Made by a program: the position numbers and the translations under genes. The notes below the pieces were generated by a model. The model was not told the DNA's origin. It saw only the letters and a list, made by a program, of their open reading frames with translations, and did no database searches. 64,000 bases of DNA from contig CM046882.1 of the NCBI GenBank assembly GCA_025667525.1, positions 217,852,592 through 217,916,591 of the forward strand. Direction: 5' to 3'. The DNA is from Glebionis coronaria (lineage: Eukaryota > Streptophyta > Magnoliopsida > Asterales > Asteraceae). This document shows, piece by piece, positions 11,670 through 22,532 of this stretch (its first letter is position 1; each line of letters starts with the position of its first letter).

Positions 11670-14062
11670 GTCTTTGACTGGTAACTATTTGCAACACTTG
11701 GTATTTAAGTAGTCTTTGTTTTCTAGCTTATTTAACTAGCAGCTTATTTATAAGTGGTTTTCAGCTTATTCTCTTTGGATTTTTACCAGTTAGTATTTTT
11801 CTCTTGTTTTTATTCAGTTAGGACTTTTTGGTGTTAAAAGATTATTTTTCCCGTAAGTAATTAATTTTTTAGGATAATTTTTAGTTTAAATTTTAGAAAG
11901 TGAATTAAAAATAGCAAAAGTAGTTTTAAAAATCTGAAAAAATAGTTTTTAGGTTTTTATTTATATTTTTGAGGTTTACAGCTAAAAAAGTTTTCAAAAA
12001 GTCTTATTTTTGATTTTATAGGATTTTAGGGTTTTTAACCAACTTTAAAATTTAATATAAAATTATTAAATATGTTTTAGAAACTTTTGATTGCATTTCT
12101 GTCTTAGTTACAATATTCTAGATTTTTGGTAATTTTTTAGATTTATTTTATAAACTTTGAAATTTTTTTGATTATTTGATTATTATTTTATTATTAAAAA
12201 TTGAAAGTTAGTTTTTTCTACTTTTTTCATTTTTCCTAGATTGTAGACACTAAATTAGGAAATTTGTAACTTTCCAAATATTTTTAGGACTTTTCATTTA
12301 TTTTCTAGATGTAATTTAAGTTTTAATTGATTTCAATAGTTTTTAAGTGTTTAAAAATAGTTTTATTTGGTTTTAAAATTTTAAAAAATACTTTTTAGTT
12401 TAATTAGGTTATTTTTGAGGTTTACAAACTTTAAACACTTGTTTGGGACTTTTTAATAATTAATTGTGATTTTTAGGGCTTTAATTAGAATTAAAAAGTC
12501 ATTATCTAATTAATTAAAAGGTTTTAGCAAGTTTGGATTTTTTATAAACTCTTAGAATATTATTTTGGATTTTTAGTAATTTTTAGTAATTTTTAGGTTA
12601 AAATTTTAATTTTTGCACTATTTACGGTTTTACGTGATCGCCTTTTTCGTCTTAGTTTAATCCGACTTCGTAACTGTCATTTCTTTCTTATTTCTATTTT
12701 CTTTTCTTCTCATAACAATAAAATCATCATTAATCAATTCATTACACAACACACGTGCCTCCTCGAGAACGAACTCACTTAGGGTCATTTACACACGGTT
12801 TTCCTAAATCGTCGTGCATACTTGCCCTATTTATTGCTCTTTTCCTAAAGGGTAGTGATAGTTGTAAAATTACACTTGTTTAGGAAAACAAGGTAAAAGC
12901 GGTAAGTATTAACGAGTAGTTTAGGAAAACCACAAGTTATGACCCAAATGGGGATCGTTCTCTCGAGGAGGCACGTGTGTTGTGAAATGAATGTTTGATT
13001 ATGTTTTTGATTATTAATGAGAAGAAAAGAAGAGAAAATGACGAAGACGAAAAAAATAGAAAAATAAGGCAAAAACACTACTAGAAAGTTACGACGTAGA
13101 AACGTAAAAAAACCACAAAATTTAAAATTTTAATCTAAAAATTCCTAAAAATTACTAAAAATCCACAATAAAATTCTAAGAGTTTACAAAAAATCCAAAC
13201 TTGCCAAAACCTTTTAATTAATTTAATAATGACTTTTTAATGCTAATTAAAGCCCTAAAAATCACTTTTAAATATTAAAAAGCCCTAAACAAGATTTTAT
13301 AGTTTGTAAACCTCACAAATGACCTAATTAAGCTAAAAACTGTTTTTAAAAAGTTTAAAACCAAATTAAAGTATTTTTAAACTCCTAAAAACTATTAAAA
13401 TCTATTAAATCTTAAATTAATTCTAAAAATTAATTGAAAAGCCTAAAAATTAATTCGAAAGTGAAAAAGTTCCTATTTTAATGTCTAAAATCTAGGAAAA
13501 ATAAAAAAAAGTTAAAAATAAAACTTTTTATTTTTAATAATAAAATAATATTAAAATAATAGAAAAAATAAAAAGTTGATAAAATTAACTCTAAAAAATT
13601 TCTAAAATACTAAAATAATCTAACTAAGATAAAAAAGTAAATTAAAGCTCCTAAAACCTTTTTATTAATTTTATAAAAATTATTAAAGTTTATAAAAAAC
13701 CTTAAAATAATATAAAATTAAAAATTAAAGTTTTTGAAACCAAAACTAGATGTAAACCTCAAAAAGATTATTTAAAAACTAAAAATTATTTTTCCTAAAA
13801 ATTAAAACACTTTTAACTATTTTTTAATGATTTTATAAAATACGGCTAATAAATAAATTATAAAAAATAAATAAAGAAAAAGAAAAATATAAAACCAAGC
13901 TAGAAAAATCCTAATTACTAATAATATCCTAGGAAAAATAAAAAGTAGCCAAAATGTTAAACCAATAAGCTCAAATGAGCTTATTTGTTCACGGCTTAAT
14001 TTGAAAAAGGGAAATTGAAAAAGGGTTAAGTATGTATTGAAATGAAAGGCTAACGTAAAAAA

Positions 14063-14137
14063 GCATCTAGATCACCGGTAGAACCGTTACTCCTCCTTCG
14101 AGAGGTCGCGGGTTCGAGTCCGGTGCGGGTGACTTTT
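14063..14137 (+). other. tRNA-like unit antisense to the E0 solo LTR
   Basis: A-box/D-loop-like TAGATCACCGGTAGAACCG begins at 14068. The perfect B box GGTTCGAGTCC begins at 14111, 43 nt away. TTTTT follows at 14133-14137. The T stem has one mismatch and one G-U pair, and no acceptor stem is found. Confidence 0.5.
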
Positions 14138-15050
14138 TATAAAAGTTTCCTTTTTTATTTTTTTCTTTTCCAATCCAAACTGTGACCTTGTATGACTTGT
14201 AAAACAATACCAATTCCTTTTTATGCAAGATTAAGCACGATTTAACACCCAAATTCGTTACCAGTTCAAGTGTTTTAAGAACACAAGTTTTTGGTGTTCT
14301 TACTTGTTTCTTCACAGATGAATGAATCACCAAGAGGACTTGGTGGTGCTTATTTGGATGTTTTCTTGGACAAAGGGGGCACCCTTGTGCTCTTTGGAGC
14401 ACAAGGAGTCAGAAACAAGTAGGAAACAAGCACTAATTAGCACAAAGATGTTCAAAACCAAGCACACAAGGCAATATGAAGTTGCTGATGTAATATAATG
14501 AGGTCTGAGGACTTCTATGCAGATTACTAGCACAATTTTGAGTTTCAAACTCCAAACTTTAGCATACAGGCTCACCAATTAACCCACAACTTAACTACAA
14601 TCCTATATTAACCTTGGTCTTAACAGATTATGAAGATCTAAGCATCAAAATAAGGAAAAACAAGCAGAACTAAGACTTATGCAGGTTCAGGCTAACTTTC
14701 ACTTTTTAAACACTCAAACTTGCTTATAACCTTTCCAAACTGAAACTCAACTATCATGCAATCTATCTCAATCTTTTTTTACCTTTCTAACACCTTTTAA
14801 TAGCACAATCAAAGGTTTTGTACCCTGCTAACACCTGAATCCAAACAACCCTTTAAGTTTTTTTGAAAACGTTTTTAAATAACCAAATCACTTCAAAACT
14901 TCTACAAACTGATTTAAAATTATCCTAACATGCATAAAACAAACCTATGAGCTATTTCAATCAATCTTAACACCAATTTCCACCTTTCATGCAAATTCAC
15001 ATAACTTCACTTTTTTCTGAAAATTTCAAAAGGGACAAAATTTCTTACCT

Positions 15051-15113
15051 AAGAACCCTACATCCAGGGTTCTTTGTGGTTGCAATACCACCTCCCAATA
15101 CACCCGGGTGTAT
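15051..15113 (-). promoter_or_regulatory. Leader hairpin array in E0 solo LTR
   Basis: Same three hairpins as at 4369-4431: H1 palindrome 15098-15113, H2 15076-15091, and H3 15051-15074 with loop TGGATGTA on the minus strand. Confidence 0.7.
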
Positions 15114-16632
15114 GCAGAACAATGATCAACAATTCTCCAAATGCTGCTAAGAAAATCAAAGAAAAAACAGGCACAATCTATGTATATACTGTTTTCCCTC
15201 TTTCTTTCTTAAAAACCTTTATAAAATCTTGAAACCTCAAACACTTTTCAAACAAGAACAGGAACACAAAATCCAAGGATTTGTTCCACTTTCACTTCAC
15301 AAATCTTGGACTTTCTGGAATTAATAAGAACTTTTCAAAACCTTTTTATGACAAACCTTTTTGAAAATCTTTCACACAAATGATAATTGGAACTCAGAAT
15401 CAGGAATCAATCATCCCAACTTTTTAATAAACATAAAAGGAATTACAATTTCTTTTAGAAAATACCAAACTTTATATTAAATTTAAAACGGAATTACAAG
15501 GATGATTGCAAAAAACTGGAACAAGAGTATAGGGTCACATGTCGACTCCTATATATACTGGAAAAGGAACTATCTAGAACATTGAATAAAAAATTACACT
15601 TGCTGAAACCCTAATCTAAAGAATCTCGAAAATGCCCTTCTTGTTTGACGAATTCTTGGTCAAAAACTGATCACATGAGGATTCTGAGGGATGCCAGCTT
15701 GTACAATTTGATCTTGGACGTCAAATTAATCTTGGGGACCAAGGAGTCGATCTCCCACGTTAAATTGGTCGGGTGTGGGGTTTTGTGTGAAAATGATGTA
15801 GCAGGGGAGGTCTGGGGTGGGTCCCACAGGTCATGTGGGTTTGTCAAGTAAGGTGGGAAAAGGTGAGGGGAGTGGTAATTAGAGATCTGGAGGGTTAGGG
15901 GTAATACCCCTTTGTTTTTGGTTTAATCAAGCCTGGGAGAGGATTAGGGTTCTAGGTTAATTAGGGGGCGTTTTAATCTGTTTTTGGATAAAACAGATTT
16001 TAAAAAATGTGTTTTAGAGGGAATGGTTAGTGGGGGAATTTTGACTTGGGTTTGACCATGTTTAATATAAAACCGGGTATAATGGGATTGGGCTTGGGGT
16101 GTTTGTTGGGCTAAGGTGGGGTAATATCATTACCCGTCCAATATGGCTAACAGCAATTTGTTTTTGTTTGCAAGCTTAGTCCAAAAGCTAACATCCAGTT
16201 AAGTCCCTCTCACCAACAGTCCAAAATGAATTTCAAAGTTAGTCCTTTTGCCATTTTAGACTAACTTTTGCACATTTAATCTATTTCCAAGGGCCTTTCT
16301 TGTGCAATCTTCAAACTTCAAGGATCATACTTGCACAATTAACATTTTTGAGGGTTAATTATGACAAGTTCTTCAAACTTGAGGGGTCTTTTTGCAAAAT
16401 TCCATAAATGAGCTTGGTTCATTGTGCGTCTTCGTTTCCCGTGTTCGTTTTTGAATGATTCTTGTGATCTTTTGCCATTTCCTCAATATCCGTACCTAAA
16501 AATACACAAGTAACAAACACGAGCATATATTTGGCATATTTTATGATATTTTATGCAATTTAAGGCCGTTTTGGACGATGAGACCATGTATAAAAGCAGT
16601 CTCATTAGGTAGTAAAAATACTATATCATTTT

Positions 16633-16650
16633 TGGCGCCGCTGCCGGGGA
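16633..16650 (+). promoter_or_regulatory. E1 primer binding site
   Basis: TGGCGCCGCTGCCGGGGA lies 4 bases after the LTR end (16628). This is the usual Athila-type PBS. I do not assign the tRNA with certainty. Confidence 0.85.
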
Positions 16651-17369
16651 GGCGTGTTGTGTTTTGATTGAACAATTGTTGTTTTTTATATAGCCATAAT
16701 TAGTATTTGTATTAGTTAATACGTATTATCGGTTTTTCGTTTTGTGTGAATACTATTACTATATTGTATACGTAGAACAATAAATTCACAAGTACTCCAA
16801 ATACGTGAGAAATCACAACCTTGACTTGGGAGGTCATTACCCAATCATTGTATTCGAATCTCAAACCAAAGAAAAAGGAAAAAATAGATAAATACTTTCG
16901 AGAAGCTCGATTTTGAAAAATACAAACTATAAGGTGGGTATAAGGCGGTTATATTTCACGAACTAAAGGAAAAAAGGATCTTAAGTGCTTCTCGCCGCCT
17001 CGTTTCCTCCGCTTGCTTGTGCGTATTTGATTTTGAGAGCTAATCGAGGGTTTTGCCGCCCAAAGTATTATTACATATCATATATATTTTCTTGGTTTTA
17101 TTTGATTAAACCCTCTTGAACGATTTGGTGTTCCACCATCGTTCTAAAGTCATCGAAGGCGTTCACTTCACGTGATCATTTTCATTCCTTGAGGCTTCTT
17201 TCATCGAGAGATTTGATTAAGGAGGAGATTTGTAGATTTTTGTCTACTTAATACATTCACCAATTTCCAAAAAAGTTAATACCATCAAAAACCAAAAAAA
17301 AAAAAATTGAAAATACAAAACACCAAAAAGAATCTTCTTTGCTCGTCTCCTCGTTGTACGTGACGTTTT
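16651..17369 (+). other. E1 5' leader, non-coding
   Basis: No open frame of note. Two short blocks recur at the same spacing in the E2 leader. AAGTGCTTCTCGCCGCCT (16983-17000) matches 35952-35969. A GGG-TTTTGCCG-CCC hairpin-like block (from 17048) matches a GGG...CCC block near 36014. They could be packaging or translation signals; this is inference. Confidence 0.6.
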
Positions 17370-19088
17370 ATGCTAACTCGTAATCAAGCAAAACGTGCAC
17401 GTAGACGAAAGAACAAAACTCCCACTCCAACTCATTCTAGTGAGGAGTCTCCTATTGACGAACCCATTGTACGAGAAGCACCAACCATGGCGAATCGAAC
17501 TATGATGGAGTTACTTCAAGCACCCACCGAGGGTTATGGAGAAGCTATTGTGATTCCCGCTATCCTTGCGGAGAATTTTGAGGTGAAAACGGGTTTGTTG
17601 TCGATGATCCAAAACAACAAATTCCGTGGTGATGAGAAGGACAATCCCCACAACCATATCCGCCAATTTAATCGTCTTACCGCCACGTGCAAATTCAAGG
17701 ATGTCTCGAATGACTCGATTAAGATGATGCTTTTTCCGTATTCCTTAGCGGGGCCCGCTAAAATTTGGTTAGAGAAAGAGCCACCCAATTCTATATTGAC
17801 GTGGAAGGATCTCGTTTCTAAGTTTGTGAACCAATTTTTTCCGCCCTCTAAGACTACGCATTTGAAAAATGAGATTTCTAAATTTTCACAAGAATCAAAT
17901 GAAAGTTTTTCTACGGCTTGGAATAGGTTTATGGAGATGTTACATGAATGTCCTCATCACGGTTTTTCCGACTTGCACCAAATTGACACGTTTTACAATG
18001 GACTTAATGATCATGAAAGAGATTATTTAAATGCCGCCGCGGGTGGTAATTTTTTGTGTAAAACGGTTGAAGAAGCTTTGGTCATAATTGAGAATAGGTC
18101 TAAGGTTTATAGCCCTCGTAACACACCGCGTGTTTCCAAATTGGGCTCGTCATCGTCTCGTAGCATTAATGCTTTACATGATGAGGCAAATGAAGAAAAT
18201 CGATTTTTTGATAGATTTGCTAGCCTTATGTCCCATTGGAAAGCTCAAGAAGCTTCGAATTCCGCTTCGGTTAAAGCGGTTTCTAAGAGTTGTTTGTCGT
18301 GTGGGGGAGCTCATGATCTTTCCGAATGCATTACCGCGGATGGTAACACTTCGAGTGCTTATGTAGCCACGGGAAATTATAACCAAAACGGCCAAGGTTC
18401 CCGCCAAAATCAAGCTCCACCAAATCAAAATGCTAATAATTATCGAAACAACAACCAAGGTGGTAATTATCAAGGAAATCAAAGGAATTACAACAAGGGT
18501 AATTATCAAAGTGGAAATGGGCAAAATTCTAATCAAAACCAAAACCGTGATTTTCAAACTTCTACTCAAGGTTTTCAAAATGATCACACCAAAAATCTTC
18601 AAGGAGAATTTTTGAATTATGCTAAGGCTAATGATGCTAAGTTTGACAATATGCAACGTGAAATGGTTAGCTTAAGATCCTAGTTGAAAAACGAGCTTAA
18701 AAACGAACTTGCTAATGAACTTAAAACTCATGCTAATAAAATGGAAGGAAATGTTCAACGACTCCAACAAAATCAACAAAAAATGGAGCAAGGTCAACAT
18801 GAGATTAAGCAAGAATTGTTAAAAGCGGATGCTAGGCAATCTAAGTTTGAAGACCGAATGGGAAAAATGTTTGAAGCTATCATGTGTAAGCCCTCTTCTT
18901 CGGGTGGTCTTCCTAGTGATACCATCGTAAACCCGAAAGGAGAATTGAAGGTTGTTGCTACTCGTAGTGGTAAAACTTTCAAAGAACCCATTTCTCGTCC
19001 AAGTACTTCTATAGAGAAGGAAAAAGAGAAAGAACCCGAGGTGGTGGTCGAAAAGGAGCAAATTCCAAGCCCACGAAGTACCGCTTAA
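17370..19088 (+). pseudogene. gag: E1 gag (one in-frame TAG)
   Basis: Capsid/nucleocapsid precursor of the Athila type. It starts MLTRNQAKRARRRKNK, a basic tail, and E2 gag starts with the same MLTR. The retrotransposon-gag domain covers about residues 45-245 (NPHNHIRQF, FPYSLAGPAKIWL and QFFPPSKTT blocks). A zinc-knuckle-like C-x2-C-x3-H-x4-C spans residues 308-320, followed by an Asn/Gln/Gly-rich stretch. A single TAG at 18681-18683 splits it; the same frame then continues to 19088 as a coiled-coil-like Lys/Glu/Gln-rich tail, ending in a Ser/Pro-rich segment. Otherwise the frame is clean for 437 codons, unusual in this decayed region. Confidence 0.9.
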
Positions 19089-19119
19089 ACCACACCTTCG
19101 GTTTGAACCAATACCAATC

Positions 19120-20133
19120 ATGGAACCCGAGATTCCAAGGCTGTTGCCTATGCCTATGCCCCAACCCACACCACCTTTACCATACCCTTCAAGACGAGAC
19201 AAGGAAAAGGCACAAGAACGAAATAATTATCAATTTGAACTTTTTATGAAAATGTTTCGTGACTTGCATTTCAATATAAGTTTTGCCGACGCCTTAGTCA
19301 TGATGCCTCGATTTGCCGCGAACTTCAAAAGTATGTTGAATAACAAAGAAAAATTGCAAAAATCGTCTAGTTGTTCATCGGTTTTTCTAAGCCGCATACC
19401 TCAAAAAGTCGGTGATCCCGGCAAGTTTTTAATCCCATGTGCTATACAAGACATGGAAGAATGATACGCCTTGGCCGATCTTGGTGCTAGTATTAATTTG
19501 ATGCCTCTTGAGATTTTTAAATCGCTCAATCTTCCCAATCTCACTCCTTCAAGAAGGTCAATAGAGATGGCCGATCATTCTACGATTCTAGCTTGTGGAG
19601 TAGTCGAGGACGTCTTCGTGAAAGTTGGAAAGTTCTACTATCCCGTAGACTTTATTGTTGTTGATATTCCTATCGATCCTAAAGTTCCGTTAATTTTAGG
19701 TCGATCATTTTTGGATACCTCGAGAGCACTTATCGATGTGCATGCAAGGAAAATCACTCTTCGTTTCAATGAGGAAGAACTCGTCATTAATGCAACTCAA
19801 AACTCCACACTTTCTCATGTGTATTCGATCACGTCTTTGTATAATGTCAATCCTATCAAAAACATTTGCAAAAAGATTTCAAAAAGAGTTTTAGGAGTTG
19901 TTGAGAAAAATGAAGTTCCGTCCCCTCCGTCGGTGGAGGTTAAGAGTGTTAAGCCTACGATTCCAATTGTGAATGATTCGTTGGATGATGAATACGTTGA
20001 TCCCGATGGGGAAGTTTTCTTTGTTGACAAACGTTTTGAGAACTTACCACCACCTTTACCAAAACGGTTTTCAAATGTGAGAATTTTTAGTGTGACTAAC
20101 ATTGTTTTAGATACACCAAATATTTTGACATAA
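19120..20133 (+). pseudogene. E1 gag C-terminal linker and aspartic protease
   Basis: The frame is shifted by one from gag. It has a Pro-rich start, then a conserved block (residues about 35-110 of the segment: NISFADALVMMPRFA, CAIQDMEE), then a TGA (19462-19464). After that comes the protease core ADLGASINLMPL with DLGAS as active site (19477 on) and the VPLILGRSFLDTSRALIDV block near 19690. This is the retropepsin of Athila elements, which cleaves the polyprotein. The TGA just before the catalytic Asp and the frame break make it non-functional as it stands. Confidence 0.88.
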
Positions 20134-20189
20134 CTAAATCGGGTTTTCACAAGGAGAGTTTAAAAGATGAAAAAGGAAAAGATTTTGAA

Positions 20190-20618
20190 TTGAATTTAAA
20201 AGATTTTTCTACAACTCTAACTCCGTCATCACCACGTGTATTGAGTGCTACAAGCTCGTCTTCTCCTTTTGACGATGCTTTGTGTGGACTTAGTATGGGG
20301 GAATCCCCTTATGTTCCCTTCCCTTTCTCCACCGAGGATGAGATATTTGATCCCGGAATTGCTTATAAAGGGAAATCTCGGTCTTCCACCGATGCAATAA
20401 ATGGAAAATCTTTTCATTTGATTGGTGCGAGTCTACCTCGAGTAGCTCAATGTTTTCATGACTTACCCATTGTCCTACCCTTCTATTTCTCATCTCCTAT
20501 TTTCTTGAAACTCTTTGAGTTTTTGTTGACGATTGATGAAGTGGCGTTGATTTGTTTTTCCAATGAAAACGAGAACGCCATCTTCGACCCCGGTATTATG
20601 CACCATCAAAGGACTTAG
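20190..20618 (+). pseudogene. E1 post-protease linker ORF, unknown role
   Basis: A 142-codon open frame after protease, rich in Ser, Phe and Pro. It holds two copies of an IFDPGI motif (FSTEDEIFDPGIAYK and a second near the end). Position and style fit the linker between protease and RT in Athila polyproteins. No RT follows, so it marks where pol was lost. I do not recognise a domain. Confidence 0.5.
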
Positions 20619-21081
20619 TCCTTAATACCGGTTGTTTTTGGGCCTTGTTTATCATGTAAGCCCCACTAAAAATTGACCACACCATGATTATCCCTAAATG
20701 ATCACATTTATGAGGATTCGAGTCGAGCTTTTGACTCGGTTATCAAAAACAAGGTGCCTCGTGGGGGAGACCCATGCTTATCCATGTACATATTATTGCT
20801 TTCTAATTAGTTTAATGTGAGGGGATTTGTGCCCTTCCAACCTTTGTTCCGTGGTTGTTTGTGCATTATGGTTTTTAGATCATGATCTTCACGATTGGAG
20901 CCTCTCGTGTTCGTTTTATGGGAGCACTCGATCGTTTGCTTTGAAGACTTTCTCAATATCCAAATGATATATCCTTTTGATGTTCTAACCTTAGGTTTAT
21001 AGCACACTTCATAAACGGCTATTAATTTATTGGTTACACCCTTTCCATGCTAGATTAGGCATTCGACTATGTCTCTATTAT

Positions 21082-21145
21082 GGGGGTGTTTTGCACCCCT
21101 AGACTCGAAACATTGAGGACAATGTTTAACTTTAGTATGGGGGGG
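21082..21145 (+). promoter_or_regulatory. E1 internal hairpin and G-tract cassette (second PPT-like site)
   Basis: In order: a G run leading into a hairpin (stem GGGGTG/CACCCC, 21083-21099); a hairpin with stem AAACATTG/CAATGTTT and loop AGGA (21108-21127); then AGTATGGGGGGG (21134-21145). The last tract repeats the core of the true E1 PPT (AGTATGGGGGAG, 22521-22532), and the hairpin shares its CATTG...AGGR...CAATG frame. E2 has the same layout in its own sequence. Confidence 0.7.
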
Positions 21146-22493
21146 TGAATAGATACTTGCCTTGCCAAACCTTCACGCTTTCCAAAGTTTATCTTTTTGT
21201 TATCATTTTTGTTGCAATATAAGGCTAAAAATGGCCAAATTTTAGAATTTTTCTCATGTTTCATAAGTGTTTGAAGACACGAATGTAGATTTTCTGATGG
21301 CGAGAATAAGAGTAATTTTTGACTCGACTGTGCGTGTTGAGCACTTAGCTTCGATTCTTTAACTTTTTAGGCTAAGTCTCTTAAATGAGGACGAGAAATG
21401 ATAGGGTTAATTATAAGTTACTATGCTAAACGTAGAGTACTCATATTCTTTCAAAAACTTATGTGTTCTCGTTATTTGCTTATTCTCCCTTCGCATGTAA
21501 ATATTTTTTGCTTAATAAATATTGACTTAGCGGTTTAGTCTTGATTGTTGGGTTTCTAATCTTTTCTAGTAGCTTCCGTGTAATTAAATTGGGAAGACAT
21601 TAAGGTATCTCAAGAGTCGCGGTTTTGAAGTATTGGCAACCTGAATAATCAAAAGCTTCACCTAATAATAAGATTTCAAGTGCTCACCAAAATCTAGCAA
21701 ACAATTTGAAGCCTCACAAGGCCTAGAATCTATGCAAAATTGAAAGTGAATCAAGCCTTAATATTCGAAGCTTTAAAGATCCAAAATTCGCCTTAGCGTG
21801 AGAATATACGTCTTTGGCTAATAAAACCACCGCTGAGGCGGATAATAAAAGGCAAGACAAGACCGAAGTCATAATAAAAGCTTCATGGCGAAGTTGAATA
21901 AAAGATGGAGGTAAACCAAAGATAATAAGGCCCTTCCGTTAGGGGGCATATAAAAGTCTTGGTAATAAGTCTCATGTTCAAAACCGTTATAAAACCGTGT
22001 TTATCGATTCTTCTTGTCAACTTAATTTTTTGACATCGTTGTCTATTGGGAGGGGTTATTGATTTGATGGTCTTGGTTACACCGTTAGGACTCTATTTTT
22101 AGACCTAAATCTCTATTATCGCATAAGTCAAACAATGTATCCTCGTGAAACATTCAAGACAAAATAAAATATAAGAGATACAACTTAGGAATAATGGGAG
22201 GATAAGTACGTGATTAGGGCATATGAGTAGTGTTAGCATTACTAACTTATAATGACAATGATCTCGTTACACGCTTGGCATGGAATTGGAGTGAAAATCG
22301 AGGACGACGAAATTATTTCTAACGAAGCATTCACGTGTTCTTATTCTATGAACCTAAACGTCCCATTTTGCGATGAAAATCATACATTATGTCTAAAACG
22401 CAAGTAATAGTAATAGTAGTAGTGTAGCTAGTTTATCAATTCAATAAAGTGAATAAAAATGAATTTTGGAGGTGCTATGATACTTTATTCTAA

Positions 22494-22532
22494 CATTGCG
22501 TGAGGGCACGGCAATGGTTTAGTATGGGGGAG
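22494..22532 (+). promoter_or_regulatory. E1 polypurine tract with upstream hairpin
   Basis: Hairpin 22494-22516 has stems CATTG/CAATG and CGTG/CACG, loop AGGG and one bulge. The purine tract AGTATGGGGGAG (22521-22532) directly abuts the 3' LTR start. It is the plus-strand primer site by position. Confidence 0.85.

Larger units (their letters stand above)
9116..12855 (+). repeat. E1 5' LTR, main segment (interrupted)
   Basis: The LTR starts TGATGACAC; the 3' LTR starts TGATGAGAC. It runs to the GGTAG target of the E0 solo LTR, and the last 16 bases resume at 16613-16628. It holds a TATA box (10210), the leader hairpin array (10649-10711), an antisense tRNA-like unit (11599-11669) and a long AT-rich block (about 11820-12600). 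A poly-C run at 9818-9827 is 10 long here and about 15 long in the 3' LTR. No credible gene is visible. Confidence 0.9.
12856..16607 (-). mobile_element. Solo LTR of E0 family inside E1 5' LTR
   Basis: The 3752-bp LTR lies in inverse orientation, flanked by TSD GGTAG at 12851-12855 and 16608-16612. The E1 3' LTR has the same site unoccupied (near 26275-26285), so the insertion came after E1 integrated. There is no internal region, which fits loss by LTR-LTR recombination. Together with the E1 LTR it forms an imperfect inverted repeat of about 7.5 kb, whose arms match best at their outer ends and near the centre. Confidence 0.9.
20619..22532 (+). other. E1 3' internal region, non-coding
   Basis: About 1.9 kb without a credible gene. 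RT, RNase H and integrase are absent. It contains the internal hairpin/G-tract cassette (21082-21145) and, from about 21290, sequence nearly identical to the inverted E0 internal region at 5926-7165. It ends in the PPT. Confidence 0.8.

Noticed and set aside
14063..14137. A genuine tRNA gene
   Set aside because: A and B boxes and spacing fit, but the T stem has a mismatch and no acceptor stem or proper anticodon arm can be drawn.
14067..14402. Minus-strand frame ending in a SNPRP-type peptide, and the overlapping frame at 14327-14578 (repeated at 3645-3896)
   Set aside because: The SNPRP stretch is the translation of the tRNA-like B-box region. There is no domain and the frame is not kept between the two copies.
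17534..17788. Minus-strand and other-frame ORFs over E1 gag, E2 gag and C1
   Set aside because: They are shadows of the coding frames, without domains of their own.
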